This document shows positions 22,490 through 33,142 of a stretch of DNA of 64,000 bases, piece after piece. Each line of letters begins with the position of its first letter. Position 1 is the stretch's first letter. The DNA is taken from positions 31,838,133-31,902,132 of the forward strand of contig CM059975.1 of NCBI GenBank assembly GCA_030490835.1. Direction: 5' to 3'. The stretch is from Annona cherimola (taxonomy: Eukaryota; Streptophyta; Magnoliopsida; Magnoliales; Annonaceae). Made by a program: the position numbers and the translations under genes. The notes under the pieces were generated by a model. The model saw only the letters and a program-made list of their open reading frames with translations, did no database searches and had not been told where the DNA came from.

Positions 22490-22745
22490 TAACATTTTTA
22501 GGGATATTATATATGTTTTTAGATTTTAAAAATAAGAGCATTTTAATCATTTTAAATGATGAAAAATAAAATACCCATATATTTAAAAATTCAAAAAATG
22601 TATATATATTTCCAAAAATGATAAGACAATTTATAGATAAAACATGTCTAAATTAATAATCTTATAAAAATGTCAAAAATCTTTTTATCTGTGTTACTAA
22701 CCTATTATTTAGTCCAAGCCAACAAACCTTACCCCTTTAAAAATA
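22490..22745. mobile_element. Diverged foldback element
   Basis: An imperfect palindrome with TTAGGTGTATTTAATATATG at the left and related inverted words at the right (AAAACATGTCTAAATTAATA). It shares the GTATTTAATATATAAAC...TTTTACCATTTTT core of the other foldbacks but is more decayed. Ends not resolved. Confidence 0.4.
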
Positions 22746-22896
22746 TAGGTTAGTTGTTAGCCGGGTTTATTTGTTTTAACTCAAGAAATTGGCTAAAATA
22801 ATTCTATTTTTAAAAATTAAAAATATATGCGTATTCAAAAATTGTAAAATTTTACTTTATAAATTAAATACTTTTAGACTAATTTATAAAATCCAA

Positions 22897-23184
22897 GAGT
22901 GTGTTTAGTCGGGTAACAATATCAACCAAAATTTTTTAATTTAAAACTTTCCTTCTCCATAACTATTATATTTTTTCATTATTTTTCACAATTTCTTTAC
23001 AAATTACCCTACCTTGCAATCATTTTCATACAACCACTCATACAACTAATCTATCTATTTTAATTTTATTCTATTTATATCTCATTATTGCTCTTATCAT
23101 ATTACATTATTTTCAATCAATCTGATAACTTTTACTTATAAAACTTTTCATCAAAAAGTTTTAACCCCAACCAATCACACTCTA
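22897..23184 (+). mobile_element. Tourist-like MITE
   Basis: Starts GAGTGTGTTTAGT and ends CCAATCACACTC, with the full family interior (AACTTTCCTTCTCCATAACT, CTAATCTATCTATTTTAATT, AAAACTTTTCATCAAAAAGT). Flanks are CAA and TAA, a 3-bp duplication with one change. Confidence 0.7.
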
Positions 23185-23582
23185 AAAATAAAAGTTGAAG
23201 TTTTAAGCCGGTTAGTTAATAAAATCACTGCTCTATACAAGGAGCCAAGTTTCAAACTTGTGTTAGAAGAGTACCAATTTTTATATTAGTATTTTACATA
23301 CTGTGACAACGATACTACAATAAGACATCTTCATAATCCTTATATTATGAAGGAAATTTTTTCTAATAGTCCCCATCTTACAACGAAAATCTATAAAATC
23401 TTCATTTTCGCAGGAAAATTGCAAATCTTACACTCACAGCTTACGAGACTCAAAAACATGCTAGTCGCACGAGCGTTAGCCATGTTTACCATTGGAGCAC
23501 TGCTCTTGTGGTCTATTATCAACATTTTTAAACTTACACCCTTGCATTGAAAAATTGAAAATATGTACAAGTTGTAAATATA
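23185..23582. other. Short intergenic stretch, nothing recognised
   Basis: Contains a 67-codon frame (23347-23550) with no recognisable features. The words GTCGCACGAGCGTTAGCCAT recall CGTGGCACGAGCATTTGCC near 27331, which may be two copies of an unidentified short repeat. Confidence 0.35.
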
Positions 23583-23870
23583 GGGTGTCTTTGGTAAATA
23601 GTAAAAATTTCAAGCTAAAATTTTTTAATATAAAACTTTTTACTCTTCATAATTATTATATTTTTAAATTATTTCTTCATACTTTCCTGTACAACTATTA
23701 CTTTTTAAATCATTTTATACAACTAACCACATAACTAATTTATCTATTTTAACTTTATTTTCTTTATTTTTCATTATTGGTCCTCCCATGTTATGTCATT
23801 TTCTTCAATTTGACAACTTTTTATGTTAATTTTTTTATACAAAACTATTTTAACTTCTCAAGCATAAGAA
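23583..23870 (+). mobile_element. Tourist-like MITE, degraded right end
   Basis: Starts GGGTGTCTTTGG and keeps the family interior (AAACTTTTTACTCTTCATAA, ATTTATCTATTTTAACTTTA, CATGTTATGTCATTTTCTTC). The expected CCAAACACACCC end is replaced by CTCAAGCATAAG, so the right boundary is approximate. Confidence 0.6.
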
Positions 23871-24004
23871 GATCACAACTCCGTAAATTATTACGTCACA
23901 ACAAAATTTGTAAAATTTTTTTGATAGTGACGTCAAATTTAAAATTTCTTTGATGGACGACCCATCAAAATTAAGTAACGTGGAAAGTAGGAAAATTAAT
24001 ATTA

Positions 24005-24285
24005 GGATGTGTTTGGCAATGAGGAAAAAATATCAACTTAAAACTTTTCAATCTAAAACTTTTCACTTTTTATAATTATTATATTTTTTAATCATTTTTT
24101 CACATTTTCCCATATAACTACCATACTTTTCAATCATTTCTACACAACTACCCATACAATTAACCTATCTATTTTAACTTTATCATCTTTACTCCTCATC
24201 ATTACCCCTATCATATCACATCATTTGACAACTTTTATTCTCTAAAACTTTTCATCAAAAGTTTTATCCATTTCCAAATACACCC
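24005..24285 (+). mobile_element. Tourist-like MITE with TTA target duplication
   Basis: A 281-bp copy with both ends: GGATGTGTTTGGCAATGAGG at the left and CATTTCCAAATACACCC at the right. It is flanked by TTA on both sides (24002-24004 and 24286-24288), the preferred 3-bp target of PIF/Harbinger-type transposases. It encodes no protein. It is one of the best-preserved copies here. Confidence 0.8.
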
Positions 24286-24340
24286 TTATTATCTTTTCTC
24301 CGCTCAACGGAGCTTATTATCTTTTCTCCGCTCAACGGAG
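24285..24340. repeat. 28-bp perfect tandem duplication
   Basis: The unit CTTATTATCTTTTCTCCGCT plus CAACGGAG is repeated without change at 24285-24312 and 24313-24340. It abuts the MITE end and includes its TTA duplication, so it may have arisen during insertion or later repair. Confidence 0.9.
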
Positions 24341-24520
24341 CCCACGCTGTCGGTTCCTTTGTCACTGACCATTTCATTTGCCCGGTTGTGCCCATCTTCG
24401 AAGTGAAAATTCATGGGAGCAAGCCAAAACAAAAGAGGGAAAAAAAGGGTCAAAGTGGTCACCTGCCTTTCACATGTCATGCACGCGGCGGCTTTCGGTT
24501 TATAAGTTCTTATGCAGTAA

Positions 24521-24919
24521 GAATGATTCGGTTAGCCCGGATTTAGTAAATATCTCACTTAGTTCATCTTAAAAATTCTATTTAAAATAATTTATTTTTA
24601 TTTTTTTCTTCATACACTTGTTTATTTAAGTGTTTTTAATATATAAATCAAGTTTTACCATTTTTGGATATATGTATATATATATTTTTTAGATTTTTAA
24701 AAATAAGGGTATTTTAAATACATATATACACATAGATGTTTAAAAATCTCAAAAAAATAGATAAACATATTCAAAAATGGTAAAACTTAGTCTACATGTT
24801 AAATACACTTAGATAAACAAGTACACAAAGAAAAAAGTAAAAAAAAAAGTTGTTGTAAATAGGTTTTTTAAGGTGGGTTAAGTGAGACATTTACTTAGCT
24901 CGGGCTAACAGGATCACTC
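24521..24919. mobile_element. Foldback element with GTTAGCCCG ends
   Basis: The left end GAATGATTCGGTTAGCCCG and the complement of the right end, GAGTGATCCTGTTAGCCCG, form inverted repeats that continue through TAGTAAATATCTCACTTAG. The inner core (TATATAAATCAAGTTTTACC) is shared with the elements at 39101, 27433 and 58826. No clear target duplication. Nothing recognisable lies in 24920-25160. Confidence 0.65.
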
Positions 24920-25160
24920 CTCCTTATGTAAATGATTTGCCTACTTAATAATTTTATTTTTATACTTTAATTATTTTTCAATTTAACTATCTTATTTATT
25001 TCAACTTTACTTATATTATTTTAAAAATATTTTTCACCCTTTCTAGTCCATCCTAAAATCCCGGTAAAATACGTCACCAAATGCTCTCTTGGCTCATATG
25101 TAAGATGGTGCATGTATGTATATTTACTACCTTTGAAGATGATCCGAGCTTGTTCGGTAA

Positions 25161-25442
25161 GGATATATTTGGCAATTGATAGGAAATGTCAACTTAAAAT
25201 TTTTCAATTTAAAACTTTTCACTCTCCTCAACTATCATATTTTTTAATCATTTTTTCACACTTTTTTATATAACTACCCTACTTTTCAATCATTTTATAC
25301 ACAACTATCCATACAACTAACCTATCTATTTTAACTTTATCCTCTTTACTTCTTATCATTAGCCCTATTATATCATATCATTTGACAACTTCTGCTCTTT
25401 AAAACTTTTCATCAAAAGTTTCATCTATTCCCAAGCACACCC
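25161..25442 (+). mobile_element. Tourist-like MITE with TAA target duplication
   Basis: 282 bp, starting GGATATATTTGGCAATTG and ending TTCCCAAGCACACCC, flanked by TAA on both sides (25158-25160 and 25443-25445). Interior as in the family. Non-coding. Confidence 0.8.
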
Positions 25443-25984
25443 TAAATGCCAGGACTTAATCGATAGTATAAAACTTATCATACCTGAGTACCGAAATTAA
25501 AAATATGTTGTGTCAAGCTTCAACATCAACGTCGACTGTGCAGGTAAGATTCCCAGGGACAAGGAGCTACACCAAGTCCAACTTTCCTTTTGCTTTGACG
25601 TGTCATGCTTCCGGCCATTCATGCAGCCAGTTTTTTTATTAGTATATTTACATCCTATCTCAATTGATATTATTGTTAACTTTTAAAATATTTTTACAAA
25701 TATTATCAATATAGAGACACCATGTTCTACCTATAAATTTTGTTGGAAGACACAAACTCCTCTCTTACATCAACTTCCACTAAATATGAGTAGAAAATGA
25801 CACCGGAACACCTGCCAAGAAAATAAAACCCGAACTCTAACGAAGAAATTTCACTGGAAAGGAAGGCAGTTACCCTAGTGGTCAGTTTTTACTCTTTACT
25901 ACTCTTCTCAACGGTTGCAAGACCGTGTATGAATGAGCACACAATGCTATGGTCACTGATGACCTGTAACATGGATTCTGGAAT

Positions 25985-26345
25985 TTTCACCCCAAAAAAT
26001 GTCCCAAAAGTTAAAAGAGTAGTGATTGTAAAAATGTGGTTGCGTTAGAGTAAGAAAAAATTTCATAAAATTTAAAAAATTGAACAAAAATGAAAAAAAT
26101 ATTTCACACCAAAAAATGTCACAAAAGTTAAAAGAGTAGTGATCGAGAAAATGTTGTTGCGTGAGAGTAAGAAATTTTTTTATAAAATTTTAAAAAATTG
26201 AACGAAAAATGGAAAAAATATTTCACCCTAATAGACGTCAACAAAGTTAAAAGAGTAGTGATTGAGAAAATGTTGTTGCGTGAGAGTAAGCTAAAATTTT
26301 ATAAAATTTTAAAAAATTGAACAAAAATGAAAAAATATTAGGTGG
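25985..26345. repeat. 119-bp tandem repeat, three units
   Basis: Units start near 25985, 26102 and 26221 and share AAAAGTTAAAAGAGTAGTGA, GTTGCGTGAGAGTAAG and AAAATTGAACAAAAATGAAA. The third unit has diverged at its start (CTAATAGACGTCAAC). No coding frame runs through it. The flanks 25446-25985 and 26345-26890 contain nothing I can name. Confidence 0.8.
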
Positions 26346-27010
26346 TAGCTCTTTGAAATTTTTGTGGGAGCATCCACCATATAGGATAGTAGGAAATAGT
26401 GTAGGAAAAATTAAAATATTAATAAAATATTTATAAAAATAATGTTTTTATATTGTAAAAATATTTCATAATATGAACATATCGTAATAACGTTTAAGAT
26501 GATATAACACATGTAACACATGAATACGGGTAATAAATTTTTTTTTTAAAAAGTGAGATTCTATTCCGCCATCATTACATCCCCATTCCAAAGCTCTTAA
26601 CATGCTAGCCCAAAGAATTCAATACTTTTCTGCATCGCGGATCACGTGGTTTTCATGATATTCATGCCATTGCGTCGACTCATAAAGCGTCGATTCGAAA
26701 ATGCAGGTGCACCACACGCTTTCCACGTTAGGACGGTTTTTTTGTTTTTTTTGATCATTAGGCCCGACACGTTTCTAATCCTATCTTTAGAATTATTTAG
26801 CCTATGAGATATTATTTAGCCTCCTCACTAACTTTCCGTTTTTATTATTCTATTTTCATTCAAAAAATTATTTATTGAAACTTTCTGGCCATGCGTTTCC
26901 CATTCAAGTAGCGTGCTTTTATGGAATCTTTGCATAAATTATATTTTAAAATATCAATTTTACTTTCTGGCTATGTGTACTTACAATTTATTCCCATTTA
27001 AGCAAATATG

Positions 27011-27302
27011 GGGTGCGTTTGGTTGGAGGTAAAACTTTTTGATGAAAACTTTTCAGAGTAGAAGTTGTCAAGTTGATAGAAAATGGTGTGATATGATAGG
27101 GGTAATAATGAGGTGTAAGGTGAATAAAGTTAAAATAGATAGGGTAGTTGTATGGGTATTTGTGTGGAAATGATTGAAAAATAAGGTTGTTTATATAGGA
27201 AAATGTAAAAAAATAATTAAAAAATAAGGTAGTTATGGGAAGTGAAAAGTTTTTGATTGAAAAGTTTTTATTGATATGTTTTGTGTGTAACCAAACACAC
27301 CC
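27011..27302 (-). mobile_element. Tourist-like MITE with ATG target duplication
   Basis: 292 bp, starting GGGTGCGTTTGGTTGGAGG and ending AACCAAACACACCC, flanked by ATG on both sides (27008-27010 and 27303-27305). The sister repeat unit near 28118 reads CAAATGTGGAATCAGTTC uninterrupted, where this locus reads CAAATATG-element-ATGGAATCAGCTC. That shows an insertion with exactly one extra ATG. Confidence 0.85.
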
Positions 27303-27432
27303 ATGGAATCAGCTCAAGTAGCATATGGCGTCGTGGCACGAGCATTTGCCCCATCAGTCGGGCAGCCCGGTTTCAAATGTGGCGGTGGAAAAAATTGCAT
27401 GAGTTTGTGGCGTTATTTATCCTCTCAATAGG

Positions 27433-27820
27433 GGGTCGCAATCTCCTGCGCCCGGGAGCAGGCAGCGCATATACTTATTTTTTTTTATTTTTTTTTCAAA
27501 TAATTTTCATATAACTGTTAATCTAGGTGTAGTTAACATGTGTATAAATTTTTACCATTTTTGGAGTATTTTAGATATTTATTTTTTATTTTTGAAAATC
27601 AGTGGCATTTTAGGTAATTTTAAATTACGAAAATGCCACTGATTTTCAAAAATCAAAAATAAATATCTAAAATACCCCAAAAATGGTAAAAATTTATACA
27701 CATGTTAAATACACCTATATTAACATTTTTAAAAAAACAATTTCAAAAAAAAAAAAAAAAGAGGTGTGTGCGCCCGGGAGCAGGGAGCGCTGCCTGCTCG
27801 GGCGCAGGAGATTGCGACCC
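27433..27820. mobile_element. Mutator-like foldback element, 388 bp
   Basis: Almost the whole element is a palindrome. The outer arms (starting GGGTCGCAATCTCCTGCGCC, about 36 bp) are perfect or nearly perfect inverted repeats, and the inner arms (TTTTGAAAATCAGTGGCATT against AATGCCACTGATTTTC) meet at about 27617. A perfect 9-bp target duplication, CTCAATAGG, flanks it (27424-27432 and 27821-27829), as Mutator-like transposases make. No protein is encoded. The outer arms are GC-rich (GCGCCCGGGAGCAGG) whereas the core is A/T-rich and shared with other foldbacks. Confidence 0.85.
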
Positions 27821-29166
27821 CTCAATAGGAGCGTCCACAAGAGGCTTTGGTTATACCATTTGTAAGGGAAAAAATGAAAATTATGTAAGGAAAAAAATGA
27901 AAATTATGAAGGTGTATATAGTATACCGTGGGAAATTTGTAGAATGTCTCTAGAGCTTGAAATGTTGTAAAATAAATGTTTAAGATGGTTGTAATATAAA
28001 CATATCAAAAAATAAGTTCAAATAACATGCTTTTATGGAATTCCTTTAATGAATTATATTTTAAAATATTATATTTACTTTCTGCCCATGTGTACTTACA
28101 ATTTGTTCCCATTTAATCAAATGTGGAATCAGTTCAAAGTACCATGGAATTCCTTCCATAAATTATTTTGGTCCCATTTAACCAAATGTGGAATCAGTTC
28201 AAGTAGCGTGCTTTTATGGAATTCCCTCCATAAATTATATTTTAAAATATCATATTTACTTTCTGCCCATGTGTGCTTACAATTTGTTCCCATTTACTCA
28301 TAAATTATATTTTAAAATATCATATTTATCTTTTTGATAACAAAAATATCATATTTGTTATGAACATACAAATTCGATTTTAAAGTGAAATTAGTAATTT
28401 TTTACGATGAAAAATATACAAATTCATCAAAATCCTTATCTTGCTTGTAGCCCACGCAAACTTTTTGATTAATATGATCTTAAATGGTATTATTGAATGG
28501 ATAATCACAAAAAAACAGGTTTGTTTGATGAGCACATGAATCCCCTACTAGTAGGGGTGCAAGTCGGTCCAGGTGGAACCTACCCTTATTTTTTAAAAAC
28601 ATCTACCCTACCCTATTTTAGATCGGGTGGGTCCGGAGTCTACCTTAACCAATTTTTTCAAGTGCGGGTCGGTTCCAGTTCGGTTCCAAATCGGTTCCTA
28701 AAAACGTCATGCATCCAAATTGGAGACATTGATACATGTAGAAATTTTCACAATCAAATAGCAATTGATATGCAAATAACCTGTTTCACTTGATAAAATT
28801 TCACAACCAAGCACAAAATTAATATCCAAAAAATCCATCAAACATTTGCACAACCTTCTAAATTGAGAAATTTTCAACCAAACACAATATCAAGCTCCAA
28901 ATAACCTGTTTCAATTGCTAAATTGAACAACCTGTTTAACATTTTGAATATTTGAAACAAAGACAAATAATATCAAAACAAGTTAAAGTAAAAGTTGCAA
29001 ATGCTTAAGTCCTTGCCTTAACACTTCAATGCATCACACCTGTTCCATGTATTTTCTTGGAACAATATCAAATTGGTTCAATCCAATAGAAAATTTGTTT
29101 GAAAGTCATATACATCACAATGAATATAACATAAACACAATACAAATCAAACATATCTTTCAAATC

Positions 29167-31606
29167 TCATCCTTCATTTAGAATGTCTTTTCCTTGAAAG
29201 TAGAAAATATAAGATTTAGTAAGAATCATCTGACATTTAAATACAAAGACTAAATAATGAAAACTTCTATTTAACACAACCTTATTAGGAATGGTGGCAA
29301 CGGTAGCAACATTGGAATGAACATTTGCACTTTTTGCAAAATAATTAGAAAACATATATAAATGAGCAATTTATCATACAAGTTATGTTTATGAACTTAT
29401 TGCCTATGACATATATTTAATATATGTAAAAAATAAAATAAAAATGTAAAATGTTACCTGATGTTGAACAATTCAAATTGGTACATGGTATTGCAATGGA
29501 AAATTCTTCAAATACCTCTTCAATGTCGGATGGCTTGGGGGTTGTTCTTAACCAATCTTGACAACATATTAATGATTCCACAGTATTTACAAATAAAGAA
29601 CTTCTATGTGCATCAAGAACTCGTCCACCAGTACTAAAAGCAGATTCAGACGCCACGGTAGAAATAGGAATAGCAAATATATCACGAGCAATCAAAGATA
29701 ATACTCTAAATCTGGATGCATTAGCTGACCACCATTCTAAAACATTAATCTTGCTAGTTGGCAACAATCCAGGTTCTTGAAGATACATATCAATTTTTGT
29801 TTTCGACCATTGCTCATCATTCTCTTCACAAAATGATAGAAAATCATTAGTTGGGCAAGTCTCAGCATTGCTTTCACTACACTCTCCCACCTCATTTGAA
29901 GCTTTTATTGGAATAGAATGAGATTCATAAAACTTGAACAATTTATGCAATTCAGACGTGACCATTTGAGTGGCTTAAACAAATTTGCTTTTATCAAATA
30001 GCTTAGCATAAAAATAGCTTATAAATCTAAGCTTATGTCGTGGATCCAATGCATTTGCGATCAACAAGATGATATTAATTTTGTCTAGGCTTCCCCAATA
30101 CTTATTGAATTTGTCTCTCATTCTTTTACTCATATCTTGAAGAAGATGATTATCTGATGTTGAACTCATGAGTAAAAGTTTTTCAACTTCATATAGTTGG
30201 ATTAAAAGCATTGAAGAAGTAACATAAGATGTGCCAGACAAAGCCTTTGTAATCTCAAAAAACTTTTTCAAAAATAGACACAAAACCTATGCATTATCCT
30301 AATCAAACACTGATGGAGGTCCTTCCTTAGCAACAACTGCATCCTTTTCCCCTAATTTATCAAATGTTGTTCTAAACTTTAAAGCACTTTCCAACATAAA
30401 ATATGTAAAATTCCATCTAGTTGGAACATCTAAGCACAAACCACCTTTTTCTTTGATCTCTGCTTTCTGACAATATTTCTCAAATTTATCTTTCATAGCA
30501 GGTGAAGCCCTCACATGTTTAATCACATTTCTAATTCAACTGATTGAGTCTTGAATTTCATCTACTCCATCCCGCACAATTAAATTAAGAATATGTGCTG
30601 CACATCTAATATGAAATGTGGATCCATCCCCAATGAGTAAACCTTTCCCCATTATAATTCTTTTAATTTTCTGGCTGCAACATCGTTGCTAGATGCATTG
30701 TCCATAGTTATAGAACAAATTCTATTGAAGTTCCATTTCATCAAGCAATCAAAAACAACATTAGCAATGCATTCACCAGTGTGTGGAGGTGGGCACAAAG
30801 GAAGCTAATAATTTTCTTATTTAGCTTCCATTCGTCATCTATATAATGTGCAGTGAGGCATAAATAACCTTCATTAGCTATAGATGTCCACATATCTGTT
30901 GTTAAACACACACTATGCACTTGGTCATGAAAAAAACTCATTAGTTTAGTCTTTTCACTTTCATGCACCAAAGCAACATCTTTAGCAATTGTTGTTCTAG
31001 ACACAAATTTTACAAGTGGTTGAATTTTAGTAATATATCTTCGAAACCCCTCACACTCAACCAACTTAAATGGAAGTTCATCGATTATTATCATTTCAGC
31101 AAAAGATCTTCTACTTTTAGTTTGATCAAATTGTCATGAAGTCAAGCTACCTACTTGGCTACTAGAATTGTTTGTTGGAGATGATAGACTTAACAATTTC
31201 TGCCTCTTGTCACCCTGCCCACGATCATAATAAGTGCATCTATCTAAATGTTTCCTCATTGAGCTAGTCCCATTCTTGCTTGAATAAGCTAAAACCTTCT
31301 TGCAGTAATTACATGTCACTTCCTGTTTATTCTCTTTCTTACCATTCTTTGAAATGTGTTTAACTTTCTTAGTGAAATGCTGTCACACACTTGAAGAAAC
31401 TTTATATTGCAATTTCGGTTTTGAAGGAATGCCTTCATTTGTAGTTTTTTCATCATCTAGAACCTTCTCACTCACACCCACTTGTCCCATTACATTATCT
31501 TTCATCATGTTCTCATCTTCATTCTCAACCTCTAAGACCTCTATTATGTTAACTGTGTCATCATATTTAAATCAACACAATTGTTCACGCTGCTACCATC
31601 TTCCAT
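29167..31606 (-). pseudogene. hAT transposase (BED finger, RICESLEEPER-like), broken
   Basis: It would cut and paste hAT elements by binding their ends. From the ATG at 31606 (MEDGSSVNNC): a BED zinc finger (C-x2-C ... H-x3-C, 31236-31313, TCNYCKKVLAY to RKHLDRC); the catalytic RNase-H-like region (SVCLTTDMWTS near 30910, then LDVPTRWNFTYFML near 30430); a region ending LDPRHKLRFISYFY near 30030; and the C-terminal dimerisation domain (NVLEWWSANASRF to STVASESAFSTGGRVLD, about 29550-29750). A probable last intron runs 29457 to 29193 (donor CAG/GTAACA, acceptor TTTCAAG), leaving a final exon KDILNEG-stop. Defects: a frameshift near residue 18, in-frame stops before QHFTK and before QFDQ, and frameshifts near 30740, 30535 and 30290. 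The order is that of known plant RICESLEEPER-type proteins (about 650-700 aa). Confidence 0.88.
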
Positions 31607-32516
31607 AATTAATATTACAGTCACTCCTACAATATTATCATTACAACATTGATTAAAATATTTAACTAATGACAAAAATTTAGAATATAAGTAAGGGTCA
31701 ACAAAATTTTTTTTACGTCAATGTTATGTGAGAAATAGTCGCCCAAGGTATAAGTCTGCAATATGTGTATAATGCATACAAAAAGAGCAACAAACCGTCA
31801 TTAACAAACCATCCATGCTCAAGCATTAATCCAAATGTTATTAAACAAACTGTTCATACCTTTGTTTCATAAAATATAACAACCATATTTAGTTACATAA
31901 GCCATCCAAGCATGCATTTTGAAATAGGAGATTATAATAACCCGCACATAGATCAAAAGTTACTCAATTAGTCAATTGATTTGTGATCAAAAGTTACTCA
32001 ATTAGTCAATTGATTTTGCTTCTTATACTCATTGCTTCAAGCTTGCATCTAGTTCTGTCCAAATTTAATGTTCTTACCCCCTCTCTTAATTTGTATTTGC
32101 AGGAAAAATTGCTTGCAAATGCCTGTGATGAATTAAGCAGCTTAAAGTCGGCATTGCTATGAAAAAGGCTGAAATGGCAACAGATCTTTTTGATCACTTA
32201 ATGCCACAGGAAACAGATCGTCTGTTACATTTCAATCCCGAAATTAAGAAGTTCAAGAAGCAGCTAATTGAATGTAGAAGAAACTGCACGGAGGTTTTCT
32301 TGTCGAACAAATGCATGTTCTGTTAAACTCACCTATATCTCATGTAAACAAATTTAAAATAAAGACAAATTTAAACTCCCCAATCAGCCAATCTTTGCCA
32401 ATGTTCAACAAATACAGACTCTAACCCCAGCTACGAGAACCTAAATAGTGTCACAGTAGCATGAGAATGACAAAATGTCCACGAGGTGAAAATGCTGCAG
32501 TTTGGAATGGAGCTTA

Positions 32517-32905
32517 CCGACGGCGAAGGATGCGCTGGCAGCGCTGACAGGGCAGCGGCCGATGGGAATGGAGGACAGCGGCGTTCAAACGATAGGAGGA
32601 CAGCGTGTGGCCATGCGCTGATCGCTCGAAAGCGATGGATCTAGGTCGGAGATGGCGTGGTTTGGAGGCTGGAACGAAGGGAGTCGACAGCGACAGTAGC
32701 AGCTGACGAAAGCAAGGGGCGATGGCTGATGGATCGAAGACTCGAAGTTGCAGTCTTGCAGAGGGGTACTCGGAGCCGGAGAGCAGAGGTCAGGGCGATG
32801 GATCTTTTCGAGGTCAAAGGCAGTGAGGGACAAGATCGCCGTAGAAGGCAGTGACTGAGGAACGAGATCGAGATCGCCGTCGTTTGGCTGCGGGATTAGG
32901 GCTAG
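32517..32905 (-). other. GC-rich 5' leader exon of the hAT gene (putative)
   Basis: Inside the hAT element, upstream of the transposase, is a GC-rich stretch unlike its A/T-rich surroundings. Its minus strand ends in CCGTCGGTAAGCTC at 32518, a good splice donor (exon end 32518). No conserved protein is seen in its frames, so I read it as a non-coding first exon with the promoter just upstream (about 32905-33000). A plus-strand frame of 65 codons across it is probably a shadow. Confidence 0.45.
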
Positions 32906-33142
32906 GGCAAAAAGGCACTAAGGGCAGCAACTATAAGATATATATATTTAGTATATGTAATCCGGGTCGGTTCCGGGTACCCGTCACCTAGAACCGACCC
33001 TACCCAAATTCTTACAGGTATTTCAGAATCGGAACCGAACCGACCCGGTGGGTAGCAAAATGGGAACCAAACCGGCCCTATTTAGGGTACCCATCGGGTC
33101 GACCCGTGGGTACCCGGACCGACTTGCACCCCTACCTACTAG

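Larger units (their letters stand above)
26885..28330. repeat. Dispersed tandem unit (GTAGCGTGCTTTTATGGAAT), interrupted
   Basis: A unit containing CAAGTAGCGTGCTTTTATGG, AATTATATTTTAAAATATCA, TTCTGCCCATGTGTACTTAC and TTGTTCCCATTTAATCAAAT occurs at about 26890-27010, 28020-28130 and 28190-28330, with a shortened copy near 28140-28200. The first unit is cut by the MITE at 27011-27302, beyond which its continuation ATGGAATCAGCTCAAGTAGC resumes. This gives an internal empty-site comparison for that MITE. Confidence 0.7.
28552..33134 (-). mobile_element. hAT transposon with transposase gene, 4.58 kb
   Basis: Complete structure. The terminal inverted repeat is TAGGGGTGCAAGTCGGTCC at the left with its exact complement ending at 33134. 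A perfect 8-bp target duplication, CCTACTAG, flanks it (28544-28551 and 33135-33142). Subterminal zones are rich in GGGTCGG, GGTTCCGG and GGTACCC words, likely transposase-binding motifs by analogy with other hAT elements. It carries one gene on the minus strand: a GC-rich 5' region (32517-32900) and a BED-finger transposase (29167-31606), now interrupted. The sharp ends and exact duplication suggest a fairly recent insertion; the gene damage shows it is no longer autonomous. Confidence 0.92.

Noticed and set aside
24521..24919. A 9-bp target duplication for the GTTAGCCCG foldbacks at 24521 and 39101
   Set aside because: The flanks that look like duplications (GAATGATTC and GGATCACTC) are part of the inverted repeat when one side is complemented, so no target duplication is claimed.
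28497..28793. 98-codon plus-strand frame at the left hAT terminus
   Set aside because: It crosses the target duplication and the terminal repeat of the hAT element, and its Gly/Pro-rich sequence reflects the GGGTCGG subterminal repeats.
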